Shown in pieces: positions 42,460 through 52,420 of a stretch of 64,000 nt of DNA. Every line of letters begins with the position of its first letter. Position 1 is the stretch's first letter. Source of the DNA: Sacculina carcini (lineage: Eukaryota; Arthropoda; Thecostraca; Sacculinidae); NCBI GenBank assembly GCA_916048095.2, contig OU696596.1, positions 5,583,195 through 5,647,194 on the forward strand, given 5' to 3'. A program made the translations under genes and the position numbers. The notes beneath the pieces were generated by a model. The model did not search any database and was not told where the DNA came from. It saw only the letters and a list, made by a program, of their open reading frames with translations.

Positions 42460-45411
42460 TTATAGTGATGCAAAAGGTGTGAGAGTGTGGGAGACTGGGT
42501 CAAAAGAGAGGTCAAAAAAGTGTTTGGAGAGCTTAGAGCGGAAAGAATTGTAGGAAAGAGAAGAAGTAATGTGAACTGGGATGGAATTGTAAAGGCGAGG
42601 GGCGGAAAAAAAGAATGATTTGGAGGACCAAGGAGATTCATTTACAGCACGAGGGCATACAAGGGGAAGAGGAATTCGGGAAGGAGTGAGGCAAGGAGTG
42701 AGGAGAAGGCGGAGATAGGATGGCTGATGAGGATCGTGGAGAAGCTTATATATCAGACAGCACAGGCGAAAGTGAATACGTGGAATAATAGGGAGCCAGC
42801 GAAATTGAAAAAGAAATCGAGAAGTGTGACGACAAGGAACAGGATGAAGGACAAAACGACAAGATTGATTAATGACGCGTTGTAGGATTTTAAGAGAACG
42901 ACGAGGAGCATGGATGTACAAAGAATTACAATAGTCAAGTCTAGAGAATACATGAGAGTGAATAAGTTTGATTGCGGAAGGTCTGTCGAGATATGAGCGT
43001 ATAGGATAGAGGGATCTCAAGATAAGACGACAAGTGCGGGCGACAGAGAGGATGTTGTCGGAGGAAGAGAGAGATGAGTCAAAAATAACTCCGAGATTGC
43101 GAACTGTCGATGATAGGATAAGAGGTAAGCGAGGAGGAAGAATACGAGGAGGATGAAGAGCCAGAAACTCAGACTTGGACGGGTTGAGGAGGAGGTGACG
43201 GGACGACGCCCAAGAAGAGATGGTGGATAGGATGTCAGAGAGAAAAGACGGAGAAGGAAAAGGAAGAGGGATATATAACTGAATGTCATCAGCGTAGATA
43301 TGAAATGAGATGGAATACTTACGAAGGATAGGACAGAGGGAGGACATGTAAAGGTTAAAGAGTATCGGACCAAGAATAGATCCCTGAGGGACACCTGATG
43401 AAAGATGGATAGGATCAGATACAGAGGAATTGAAGTTGACAGAGTAGGTCCTTCCCGAAAGGTACGATTTAAGGAGAGAGAGGGCAGAAGACGAGATACC
43501 AAGATGAGAGAAGTCATGAATTAGGATAGAGTGATTAACAAGGTCGAAGGCGGAGGACATATCGAGAAGAACGAGAAGAACAGAGCGACGGTACGAGAAG
43601 TGCGAGAGGATGCCATTGGAGATAGAAAGAAGAACTGATTCGGTAGAATGAGAAGGGCGAAACCCGGATTGGAAGGGATCAAGAGACTGGCAGATGAAAG
43701 GGGAAAGTTGCGCAGAGATAGCGGACTCGAGAAGTTTAGAAGCAAAGCTCAGAAGAGATATAGGACGATAGTTACTAAGTATAGAAGAGTCAAGGTTCTG
43801 TTTCTTAAGAATTGGACGGACAATTGCATGTTTGTCAGCGAGAAACTGGCCGTGAAGAAAAGAGGAGTTGATAAGATGCAGGAGATAAGGAACCAGGGAA
43901 GGAAGGGATTTGGATATAGCAGGGAAGTTGATTGGATCAGCTGGTGAGAAGGATAGCTTGGAAGAGGAAACGAGGGAAAGGATATCATGAAGATCAATGT
44001 GAGAGAAGGACGTGAACCGGTGATGAGTGGAAGTGTGAGTGAGGGCAGCACAATTGGTGGGAATACTCGATTGTGTGAGTTTTACTTTTTCAGAGAAAAA
44101 TGTTGAGAACTCGGGAGCCGTTAAAGGAGAGGAAAAAGCAGGAGAGTTAAGACCGCAGAGAGAGTTCAGAGTGGACCACAATGACTTGGAGGAACGAGAA
44201 AGGGACGAGAGTTTGGAGCTATAGTAGCTACTTTTAGCAGCAGAAAGAGCAGAAGTGAAAGATGAGCGAGCGGAGCAAAACAAAAGCCAATCGGAAGAAG
44301 ATCGTGAACGCCTCCAAGTACGCTCAAGACGTCGTTGAAGAGACTTGAGTACTCGAAGCTGAGGAGATGACCAAGGAGGAGAGCGAGAGGAAGATGAGCG
44401 AGTGATGATTGGGAACATACAATTATTTATATGGGAGAGTGCGGAAGATAAATATGGATAGATGTCATGGGGAGGAAGATAATACAGAGCAGAGATAGGG
44501 AGACAGGAGGATAATAGTGAGTGAAATTGAATGGAATTAAAACATTTGTAGTTACGATAGCTGGACGGAGTATGAGAAGGGGGACAAGTGAGCGGCAGAG
44601 TAGATAAAAGTAGGCTGTGGTCAGAGACGGAGGAATCAGGAGGAAATACAAAGATATCGGAAGGGACAGGATCAGTCGAGAGAAATGGGGAGGGAAACAG
44701 GATTAGATCAAGTGTATGGCCAGATATGTGTGTAGGAGAGAGAGAAGAATAAGAGAGACCATGGGAAGTAAGTAATGAGATAAAATTCAAGCAGTAAGGA
44801 TTGGCCGAGGGTGAATCAAGCCAGAAGTTAAAGTCGCCGAGTATGATAAAATGGCTGGAGAAAATAGACGAGACTGCTTCAATGAGAGGAGGAAACTCTT
44901 GAAAAAACATCGCGGAAGTGCCGGGGTGATTGGGACGGTAAATGATAAGGATGCAAAACTTGTTAAAAGAGGGGAGCGAGAGGGTGAGAGCTAGGAATTC
45001 GAATGAGGTGGGAGAAGAAACCAGATTGGAAAGGGACGAAATGGAGAGACCTTTGGAGAATAGACAACCTACCCCGCCACCCGAAGACTTAGAACTGTCG
45101 CGCGATTTGTGTAGGAATGAAGAACAGGAAGGTAAGTTAGCAGAGAATGAGGAAATATCAGAATCAAGGAGCCAGGTTTCGGCAAGACAGAGAATAGACA
45201 TATTATGTGAGGCAAAGAGGTGGGATATGTGAGTCGTTTTATTTCGAGCCGATCTGATGTTGAGAAATCCAATTGAAAGATACTTAGAGTTAAAATGTGG
45301 ACTAGGTTGAGGTGAGAGAAGTGAGGAACAGTAGAGGGAAGAGATGGAAGAGCGGCAGGGAAATTGCGCTGAAATAGAAAGAGGAAGGGAAGAATCGCTA
45401 GAAGGCGATAG
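42460..45411 (-). CDS. LINE ORF2: endonuclease and reverse transcriptase
   Basis: The frame opens directly after the ORF1 TGA. About 45 codons in, it reads SIGFLNIRSARNK, the first endonuclease block, then LCLAETWLLDSD (catalytic Glu), LIIYRPNHPG, ILGDFNFWLDS and VSDHSLLLSTLPL, completing the endonuclease. RT blocks are LSNYRPISLLSFASKLLE, LLDMSSAFDLVNH, SGVPQGSILGPILFNLYM and YADDIQLYI (catalytic Asp pair). APRLYNSIPVHI ends the protein. There is no RNase H, as in CR1/L2. It is ~983 codons from the TGA. The first ATG (45201) would omit the NIRS block, so ORF2 most likely arises by readthrough as an ORF1 fusion or from a non-AUG start. It looks coding-competent. Confidence 0.85.
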   Translation of the reverse strand, partial: LSPSSDSSLPLSISAQFPCRSSISSLYCSSLLSPQPSPHFNSKYLSIGFLNIRSARNKTTHISHLFASHNMSILCLAETWLLDSDISSFSANLPSCSSFLHKSRDSSKSSGGGVGCLFSKGLSISSLSNLVSSPTSFEFLALTLSLPSFNKFCILIIYRPNHPGTSAMFFQEFPPLIEAVSSIFSSHFIILGDFNFWLDSPSANPYCLNFISLLTSHGLSYSSLSPTHISGHTLDLILFPSPFLSTDPVPSDIFVFPPDSSVSDHSLLLSTLPLTCPPSHTPSSYRNYKCFNSIQFHSLLSSCLPISALYYLPPHDIYPYLSSALSHINNCMFPIITRSSSSRSPPWSSPQLRVLKSLQRRLERTWRRSRSSSDWLLFCSARSSFTSALSAAKSSYYSSKLSSLSRSSKSLWSTLNSLCGLNSPAFSSPLTAPEFSTFFSEKVKLTQSSIPTNCAALTHTSTHHRFTSFSHIDLHDILSLVSSSKLSFSPADPINFPAISKSLPSLVPYLLHLINSSFLHGQFLADKHAIVRPILKKQNLDSSILSNYRPISLLSFASKLLESAISAQLSPFICQSLDPFQSGFRPSHSTESVLLSISNGILSHFSYRRSVLLVLLDMSSAFDLVNHSILIHDFSHLGISSSALSLLKSYLSGRTYSVNFNSSVSDPIHLSSGVPQGSILGPILFNLYMSSLCPILRKYSISFHIYADDIQLYIPLPFPSPSFLSDILSTISSWASSRHLLLNPSKSEFLALHPPRILPPRLPLILSSTVRNLGVIFDSSLSSSDNILSVARTCRLILRSLYPIRSYLDRPSAIKLIHSHVFSRLDYCNSLYIHAPRRSLKILQRVINQSCRFVLHPVPCRHTSRFLFQFRWLPIIPRIHFRLCCLIYKLLHDPHQPSYLRLLLTPCLTPSRIPLPLVCPRAVNESPWSSKSFFFSAPRLYNSIPVHITSSLSYNSFRSKLSKHFFDLSFDPVSHTLTPFASL

Positions 45412-45414
45412 TCA
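45409..45414 (-). promoter_or_regulatory. UGA-CUA stop between in-frame ORF1 and ORF2
   Basis: The codons are ATG CTA AAT TGA CTA TCG. UGA followed by CUA is the best-documented readthrough context in eukaryotes and alphaviruses. The frame stays open from here to 42460, and the first ATG (45201) lies after the first endonuclease motif. Confidence 0.65.
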
Positions 45415-46545
45415 ATTTAGCATTGGCGAGGGATGACGAGGGATGACGGTCGGGGGTGAGGGGGTGGGAGCTAAGAGAGTGCGGGCACGGATAGAATTGC
45501 GGACAGCCAAGAAGGAAGAACACTGCGGAGAAAAAACAGAATGGTTAGAAGCGTGGCCGTGATTAGTACAGTTGACACATTTCAGTGTGCTGCGATCAGG
45601 ACAGGCGGAGGAGGGGTGGGGACCAGCACAATAGCCACAGACGGGTACTTTTGTGGGGCAACGCTCAAACTTGTGACCAAGTCCACAGCAGCAAGAGCAG
45701 CGAGTCACCCAAAACCTGTCATAAACGCGACAACAGCGTAGGTGGACGAAGAGGCGATCACCTCCCTCACGAATTTTTTGCCGAACTCCCGGTGAGACTC
45801 CCAGCACGGCATGAGAGCGACCTTGTTTAGGCGGAGTGATGAAGAATAACTTGAGGTCGGCTTCTGGGACATCAGTGAGAAAGCTGTTCTTGGCACGCAG
45901 GGAGGCCAGCAGACTATCAGGGGACGAGGGTGGCACATCCACGAGGGTGATTTTCGGCAGAATTGTTTGCTGCTTATTCAGCACTGCTACTTGCACTCCG
46001 TCGATGTTGTCGGCAAGCGACTTGGCTGCCTGGGCAGCGGCGTCTTCGGTGGAGCAGCGCAAAACAAAACCACCAGATGATGTAGGACGGGCCGTTTTCA
46101 CTTGTACCGTTTGCAGATGTTGTTGCAAGTTATCAGCTCGTACAGGCTCTTTACTTTTGTTTTTCACCACAAGAGCAATTGTACGGGCTGGCACGTTGTG
46201 GTGGGAAGCGGTATTTTCATCAGCGTTGGCAGAGGCGCAGCGAGAGGGGTGAAAGTCACGCAGATCATCAAGCAGTTCGGTTCGCAGCTTGGTGAAGCGG
46301 GACTCCATCACCGATGTCACTTTCTCGACAGTCAGTGGATTACGCTTGACTAGTACGAAGTCAGTTTTGCACAAAGCACAAACCCAAAACAGTTTATGCT
46401 TCTTGACAGCATTGTATGCCGGTGTAGAAAGCGCCGCGCATGAGGGGTGAAATACGGCGGAGCATCCTTCGCACACAATGTGCGCGACGGCGGAAACGGA
46501 CTCACCGCAACAACACAATCGATCAATGTCAGAACGGTTGGGCAT
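45412..46545 (-). CDS. LINE ORF1: PHD finger plus zinc knuckles
   Basis: This is the RNA-binding partner of the RT. I choose the ATG at 46543-46545 (MPNRSD); the open frame extends upstream without another ATG. Residues 11-59 form a PHD-like finger (CCCGE, CEGC, FHPSC, WVCALC). A middle region (VKTARPTSSGGFVLRCSTED, PKITLVDVPPS) resembles tandem RRM-like folds seen in CR1/L2 ORF1. The tail has VYDRFWVTRC, CSCCCGLGHKFERC, CGYCAGPHPSSAC and CVNCTNHG. ORF1 is 377 codons and ends TGA (45414-45412), in the same frame as ORF2 and followed by CTA. PHD-bearing ORF1 is known in CR1-group LINEs. Confidence 0.85.
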   Translation of the reverse strand: MPNRSDIDRLCCCGESVSAVAHIVCEGCSAVFHPSCAALSTPAYNAVKKHKLFWVCALCKTDFVLVKRNPLTVEKVTSVMESRFTKLRTELLDDLRDFHPSRCASANADENTASHHNVPARTIALVVKNKSKEPVRADNLQQHLQTVQVKTARPTSSGGFVLRCSTEDAAAQAAKSLADNIDGVQVAVLNKQQTILPKITLVDVPPSSPDSLLASLRAKNSFLTDVPEADLKLFFITPPKQGRSHAVLGVSPGVRQKIREGGDRLFVHLRCCRVYDRFWVTRCSCCCGLGHKFERCPTKVPVCGYCAGPHPSSACPDRSTLKCVNCTNHGHASNHSVFSPQCSSFLAVRNSIRARTLLAPTPSPPTVIPRHPSPMLN

Positions 46546-46690
46546 TGCGGTCACAACACTCGCGCACAGAAAAAGACAGAGCAAATAAGGAAGACACGGA
46601 GCTCACAGAAACAGCACCACTCGCGACGGCTACTCGACGACGACTGAAAGTAAAAAGTAAAAAGAAAGTAGAAAGTAAAAAGTAAAATAG

Positions 46691-47246
46691 TACTTAAGCA
46701 AATGATGTTGGGGAATGATGTTAAGTAATAAATATAGTTTGGAAACATTCTGATGAAAAGATTTCATCATCTTTCATTGTTTGTTTCGTGTTTATGTTCT
46801 GAATTATACCACACGACGGGCAGATTTATATATCAGGCGGGTTGAGGGATAATATTTGTCAAAATAAATACAAAAATATTCACATTTTGACTTTTATATT
46901 GGTTAAGATATTTATAGGTTACATTTTTGCTTTTCAATTTGTATTCATTATATTATATGAATTTTATATGAATTTTATTGCATGAATTGTTCCGCACGAC
47001 GGTTGGGTTTTAAAAAAGTGTTTTTAGTTCATTTTTTCAAATGGTTCATTTGAAAAAAGTTTGTTTTAAATAAAAATGCTCCGCGGGCAGCAACTATAGA
47101 CAATAGAACGTCTCCTGTAGAATTCATCCATACACAACACCAATGGATTTGACTTCAAGATCCAGAACGGATCGTGTTCGAGTTCTGAATTATTCAGCAC
47201 GACGGGCGGATGTAAAAATTACTAAGGCGGACTGAGGGGAAATAAT
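46691..47246 (-). repeat. Modular repeat, minus orientation (right arm, outer part)
   Basis: This resumes the array interrupted at 42130 and mirrors 31746-32310: TTTCATCAGAATG, CTGCCCGTCGTGTGG, CAACCGTCGTGCGGAACAA, CCGCGGAGCATTTTTA, CCGCCCGTCGTGCTGAATAA. It ends GACTGAGGGGAAATA at the LINE 5' end. Confidence 0.85.
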
Positions 47247-47307
47247 CCAGGACGAAACTCTCCTGATACGCACCGTATCAGAAGAACAAACCAAACACCT
47301 TCTATCT

Positions 47308-48318
47308 ATGACAAACTTTGGCGCGGTCCCTCAGAAAGTCTATCTGCATGAAAGACTCAACCAAACTAGGAGCTCCATCTATGCGCCAGACATGGTGGAC
47401 CTGACCGAGGAGGAATTGCTGTCCTGGCTCGAAAAGCACAGGGTGACATCGGTGAAGCGGTTCGTGAAGAACGGCAAATCAACACCCCTGCTGTTCCTCA
47501 CATTCTGCACACCGACCTGTCCAAGCTCACTGAATTACCAGTACGTCAAGTACCCTGTGAAGCAATATGTGCCGAAACCAACATCTTGCGGCAAATGTGG
47601 CAGCCTCCGGCACTCGGAAAACGTCTGCCAAAATGACCGACTCTGCATCAATTATGGCAGCAGGCAACATGAAGGAAGGTGTGATCCTCACTGCACCAAC
47701 TGCGGTGGCGACCACCCTGCCTCAGACCGGTCATGTCCAGCATACGTCACTGAAGAAAATATCCTTCTGATGAAGACCAGCAGCCAAATTTCGTATGCTG
47801 AAGCTCGACAAGAAGTCATGAGAAACAACAATGACAATGACAAGCAGATACCCACCATGGCTGAGACGGTTGCACAACAACCGCAACCGTTCACCATCGA
47901 CGCCTTCACCAAACAAGTTCACGCACTCACCGAAATGATGACCGACCTCACCATCCTGGTCAAGAACGTTGTCGCCAACCAAGTCACCAAGACGGGCACA
48001 ACATGGCCGTCAGCTGAAACATCTGACTATGAAGAAGAGCTAACATCACACAACACTAGTGACAACTCTGAACCAGCACTAGCTGAAACTCAACAGCATG
48101 AAGAAAAATCCAACAACTTTTCCACTCATTCAACGACATCGGTCTACAAAAACAACAACGAGACCACACCGACCACAAACTCCCACAAGCAATCCAACGA
48201 TGGTAAAACCCCTCACAACAAGAGACTCCAAAAAAGGGGAAAAACACCGCCTACATTCTCAGAAAAACTCACCAGTGACATTTTCCACATCGTCACATTA
48301 CTTCTCTCCCCGTCATGA
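47308..48318 (+). CDS. LINE ORF1 (gag-like), three zinc knuckles, open
   Basis: The 336-codon protein begins MTNFGAVPQKVYLHERL. An N-terminal domain (1-90) precedes knuckles at Cys94-Cys107 (CGKCGSLRHSENVC), Cys113-Cys125 (CINYGSRQHEGRC, second Cys replaced by Tyr116) and Cys129-Cys143 (CTNCGGDHPASDRSC). A Thr/Ser/Asn-rich tail follows. The stop TGA (48316-48318) overlaps the ORF2 ATG (48315-48317) as ATGA, as in LINEs that translate ORF2 by termination-reinitiation. The altered knuckle is shared with the left-arm copy, so both descend from one insertion. Confidence 0.85.
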   Translation: MTNFGAVPQKVYLHERLNQTRSSIYAPDMVDLTEEELLSWLEKHRVTSVKRFVKNGKSTPLLFLTFCTPTCPSSLNYQYVKYPVKQYVPKPTSCGKCGSLRHSENVCQNDRLCINYGSRQHEGRCDPHCTNCGGDHPASDRSCPAYVTEENILLMKTSSQISYAEARQEVMRNNNDNDKQIPTMAETVAQQPQPFTIDAFTKQVHALTEMMTDLTILVKNVVANQVTKTGTTWPSAETSDYEEELTSHNTSDNSEPALAETQQHEEKSNNFSTHSTTSVYKNNNETTPTTNSHKQSNDGKTPHNKRLQKRGKTPPTFSEKLTSDIFHIVTLLLSPS

Positions 48319-51300
48319 TCAATCAAAACCTGATCCTTCAATGGAACTGTCTCGGGCTGCACCATAAATGGTGTGAACTCCATGACATGATAGCAAAATT
48401 TTACCCACATATCCTATGTCTTCAATAAACTCATCTCCTTCCAACAGACTTCTCAAAACATTATCCTTCCTTATACAGTAGCTACTCCTAGCTCGGTTCT
48501 GACACCCTCAGAAAGGGGGGTACCACCATATTAATTAAGAACACTATCCCTCACAGCGAATTGAAAATAAATCAAAACCTTCAATGTAAGGCACTTCAGC
48601 TAACAATAAATCATCAAACACTCATCATATGCAATATTTATCTACCGCCATCCGAATATATCAATACAAAAGAACTTGACTCAGTCTTAACAAATTTCAC
48701 TCACCCTTTCATCCTTTGTGGGGATTTTAACGGAAAAAATATTAAATGGAGCTACCCTTACACTGACCGAAGGGGTAGGGTCATAAAAAGTTATCACGGA
48801 CTACAACCTCCATTCGCTAAACGACGACTCTCCCACACATATATACGAATACGATGGATCAATGAGCCGCCTAGATCTCACTCTTTGCTCGCCCTTCCTT
48901 ACTCCTTTTCTCTACTGGAAATGTCTGATGGACTTTTATGGAAGTGACCATGTTCCAATAATCTGCACATAAATCACGAACCATATAAACACAGCTGCAC
49001 AGCACTCTATACCGCACACAACAGGCGGATTAACCCGCGCACGACGCTGCCCTTGGTGGAACACATCATGCCAAGCTGTTATAAGCAAAAGAAAACAGAC
49101 ACTTCGCAAATTCCAAAACAATCGCACTACTGGTAACTTTGTAAGTTACAAAAAGGCAAAAGCAGCAGCCCGCAGTCATTCGCCAAGCGAAAAGGGAAAA
49201 CTGGGGACATCTCCTCACAAGCATCAGCTTAAGCACCCCGATAACTAAATTGTGGTACCTAGTCCGAAACTTGAAGAGGATAAACCCCGCCCCCCGTTAC
49301 CCCTCCTTATTAATAAATGACTCGATTTACACCGACCAGATACAGATTGTGGACATCATGGGCAGCCACATATCTAACATCACCAAAACTACACCTTGCA
49401 CCGTGCAATGGCGCACACAACAGCACAGGAGTACAATAACCATCCGATACTATATAAGTCCCTCTGCTCTTGACTGCATAAGTCAACACTTCACCACAGC
49501 CGAACTGAACGCCGCAATTCAATCCTCTAAATCAATGACCACCGGACCAGACCTCATACACTACTACTTTTTCCTACACATGAACACGACAAACCGAAAC
49601 ATGATTATCCGAGCACTCAATAAAATCTGGACGGAAAACACATTCCCAGAAAACTGGAAAAACTCGTATATAATTTTTACCGTTACTAAAGCGTGGCAAG
49701 GACCCAAACGCCATTAAATACTACAGACCCATTAAACTCATTTCCGGTTTTTGTAAAATTTTCGAGAGAATGACCCTGTCTCGTCTTAACATGTTTGTAA
49801 AGTCTGCCAATCTAATCTCAAAACACCAAACCGCTTTCCGAAAATCTAGAAGTAACCTTCACAACATCAATCTTTTTGTTTCCAATGTACGTCAGGGCTT
49901 TGCCAGGGACCAACACACAATAGCAGTATTCATAGATATGTCATCAGCGTTCAACTACATATCTACCGATGCACTCATCTCTATTCTATACAATGCAGGC
50001 TTGCGTGGGCACTTATTTCAGTTATTTCACTTATTTCACTTATTTCTATAAAGTCATACCTCACAAAAATAACTTTCCAAATTCGCACAAGCCTCATTTC
50101 GAAAATGTTTCCACAACTCAGCGGAGTGGTACAGGGCGGTGTCCTCTCACCCACCCTCTTCAACATCGCCGTGGACCGTCTGTTTTTGGCCATTGACCCA
50201 TCCGTAAACTATTCAACTTATGCGGACGATATCCTTATCTGGGCCACGGAGTCAGATATTTCCTTACCCAAAAACTACAATCCTCTCTTGAACAAGTCAG
50301 AAAACAATGTGAAAAACTGGGGCTGGAAATTTTCACCCAATAACAAAATCAATGCTGTTCTCCAAAATGTCGCCTCACAAGCTGCCCAGCCCTCGTCTCA
50401 ACATAGGTACTACTCAAATAACCTACACCAAAGAAATTATATATCTAGGGATGGTACTGGATCCAAAACTAAAAATTAAGTATCATACAGTATACAAAAA
50501 ACAGAGCATTACAAAGAATCAGTGTATTAAAATGTCTGTCGCACCATTCATACGGCACCGATCGCGTAGTCCTCACACGTCTCTACTATCTCCTCATTCG
50601 GCCTATACTAGAGTACAGTTCCACAAGATTCGCACACCTTCCCCCAACATCACTCTCGTCGCTAGACATAATTCAAAACAAATATATTCGCATCACATCA
50701 GGCGCAATGAAGACAACAGCAATAAACACCCTTCACAGAGAACTCGGCATCGACACACTACACAACCGCAGACACATGAAAACCATGAAATACTGTCTCA
50801 AAGTCGCAGAAGATCCAAAACATCCCTGTTATCCACTCCTCTTCACGCTCACTTCCTTAGATAACGCAAATTTGACGGCAATAAATAGACTCTGTGGTTT
50901 TTCTTTCGGTGTCAGCTATCGAAAAAGCTGCAAATATTATCAATTTAAGCCCACCAAAAACCTATGCGCCATCTTCTATACCCTTTTATATCACATCTCC
51001 CTCTACAACACTTTTGCAAAACACACGTCAAACTCCTACGCCGATCATCACACAGCTTTCCTGGAACACAGACACGACCACCCACAATACACATATATCT
51101 ACATGGACGGATCTGCCCAGAACATCCATCTCGGGTGTGCTATGGTCTGTGCCACCCAAAATTCGGAGCTGCTCTATAGACTTCCCCCGCCAACAAACAT
51201 CTTCATAGCGGAACTATTTGCATTATTTGAGGCCCTAAAATACATTAAATCTAAAAAACTTAAGCATGCGGTCGTTGTCACGGAATCAAAATCAAGTCTC

Positions 51301-51357
51301 CAATCAATATACCAGAAACACCAAAAGCATAATTACATCATCAATATTCAACATTAA
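48315..51357 (+). pseudogene. LINE ORF2: endonuclease, RT, RNase H, multiply broken
   Basis: It starts with QWNCLGLHHKWCELHDMI. Codon 38 is TAA (48426-48428) where the catalytic Glu of LCLQET belongs. CNIYLPPSEYIN and LCGDFNGKNIKWSY follow, with a frameshift near 48785. RT pieces in different frames are YYRPIKLISGFCKIFE, AVFIDMSSAFNYISTDAL (a short ACTTATTTC-type triplication near 50020 follows), LSGVVQGGVLSPTLFNIAV and YADDILIWA. RNase H appears as YIYMDGSAQ, FIAELFALFEAL and TESKSSL before the frame ends at 51357. The element cannot make a working protein. Confidence 0.85.
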
Positions 51358-51440
51358 TCATTATCTGACACATTCTGGGGTTTAGCCACTCGGCTACAAG
51401 GAGGACAAATACAAGATATGCTTCATGTAAATACATTTAT

Positions 51441-51468
51441 ATAATATTTCTTTTTATATAAAAATTTT
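51441..51468. other. AT-rich junction
   Basis: A short AT-rich bridge (TATAATATTTCTTTTTATAT) between the end of the jockey/I-like LINE and a reversed LINE tail. Confidence 0.4.
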
Positions 51469-51560
51469 ACAACAACAACAACATATATTTGTTATAGCGC
51501 ACATGTTTACACACAGGCGCGAAAAAAACTGATAGGAAGGCCACAGCGAGCAGAGAGTAG
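51469..51560 (-). mobile_element. CR1/L2-type LINE 3' end fragment
   Basis: On the minus strand it ends GTGCGCTATAACAAATATAT and (GTT)n, matching the 3' end of the LINE at 42133. It is 5'-truncated after about 90 bp; its 5' limit is uncertain. Confidence 0.65.
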
Positions 51561-52239
51561 GCATGAATAGAAAAAAGAAAACACGTTTGCAAAACTGGAG
51601 CATGCTAGATGGCCGTTGGCTATCAGATAGCTCATCCGCCCTTGGAACATGTTTTATTTTATTCCTGTCGGGTGTCTAGCCACCCTCCTCACTGCAGAAC
51701 AGTGGGGAGCCGGTTTAGTCGCCGACGACTCGACCATGAATCTGGTTGTACTGGAATTACACGATTACCAGTAGCAGGGCGAAGTCTGACCAGACAACGA
51801 CGAATGCAAGAGATGCAAAAACGGGACGCAGCAACGAAAGCAGAAAAATCACAGTGATTAAAAAGACAAATATCAAGAAATAACAACGAGAGTACAACAC
51901 AGGACGATCGGCACGAACATCTCACATATAACCAAGGACCAATCATACATTCAATCAACAAGAGAACGAGTGAGTTACCATTTAACGAGCTGAAAATTCC
52001 TCAAATGGGCGTTATTGTGTAGACAAGATTGGACAATTTAATCGTGTTTGATAAAGTTTTCAGCTAAATTCGCAGTTGATTATCGATTTGCTTGCAATTC
52101 AGCAGTGAATTATTGTAAAAGTTCTTTTCGGCACATTTTCAGTCCTGAAGACCCGTATCACTTTTGCTGCCAGCTGTATAAGATGTCTAAAATATGTCTA
52201 TATAATGATCCACATACACACCTGCTTTGACTCCTCGTT
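51561..52239. other. No recognisable gene
   Basis: Short frames without motifs on both strands. The base composition is more balanced than the repeat fields. I see nothing I can name. Confidence 0.4.
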
Positions 52240-52420
52240 GTAACATTTGGAGTTATAAGGTCTAAATGACAGCTGCTACACGGGAAGCTCGCTGCCACCG
52301 CAGAACCGACCCTCTCCACGTTATGACGCCACAAGAACGAAATACGTATTAGAGAGGGCCACCTCCCCAGAATGCATGACACCACACATGACTGATATCT
52401 GGTACCCATTTACTGCTGGG

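Larger units (their letters stand above)
42133..46668 (-). mobile_element. CR1/L2-type LINE, near full length
   Basis: On the minus strand: a ~100-bp 5' leader, ORF1 (46545-45412), ORF2 (to 42460), a ~320-bp 3' UTR ending TGCGCTATAACAAATACATG and (TTG)n. It splits one copy of the modular repeat between TTTTACTTTC and CTAGCATTAA. A possible 5-bp target duplication is TAGAA (42128-42132 and 46669-46673). No frameshift is visible in either ORF. Confidence 0.9.
47247..51440 (+). mobile_element. Jockey/I-like LINE, right-arm copy (full span, decayed)
   Basis: The 5' leader with hairpin CTGATACG-CAC-CGTATCAG (47263-47281), ORF1, ORF2 endonuclease, RT and RNase H follow in order. The 3' end is near 51.44 kb, shortly before another LINE tail. 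47247-49530 is the mirror image of 31745-29463. RNase H after RT and a three-knuckle ORF1 point to the jockey/I/LOA superfamily. Confidence 0.85.

Noticed and set aside
42700..42740. CTGATGAGG string as a hammerhead ribozyme core
   Set aside because: The GAAA partner and stems are not present; it lies in LINE ORF2 antisense.
45541..46252. Plus-strand frames opposite the LINE ORF1
   Set aside because: Antisense shadows of the PHD/zinc-knuckle ORF1 with no motif of their own.
47527..47982. Minus-strand frames opposite the gag-like ORF1, mirrored at 31.0-31.5 kb
   Set aside because: Their apparent conservation between two loci comes from the inverted duplication of the LINE, not from selection on the antisense frame.
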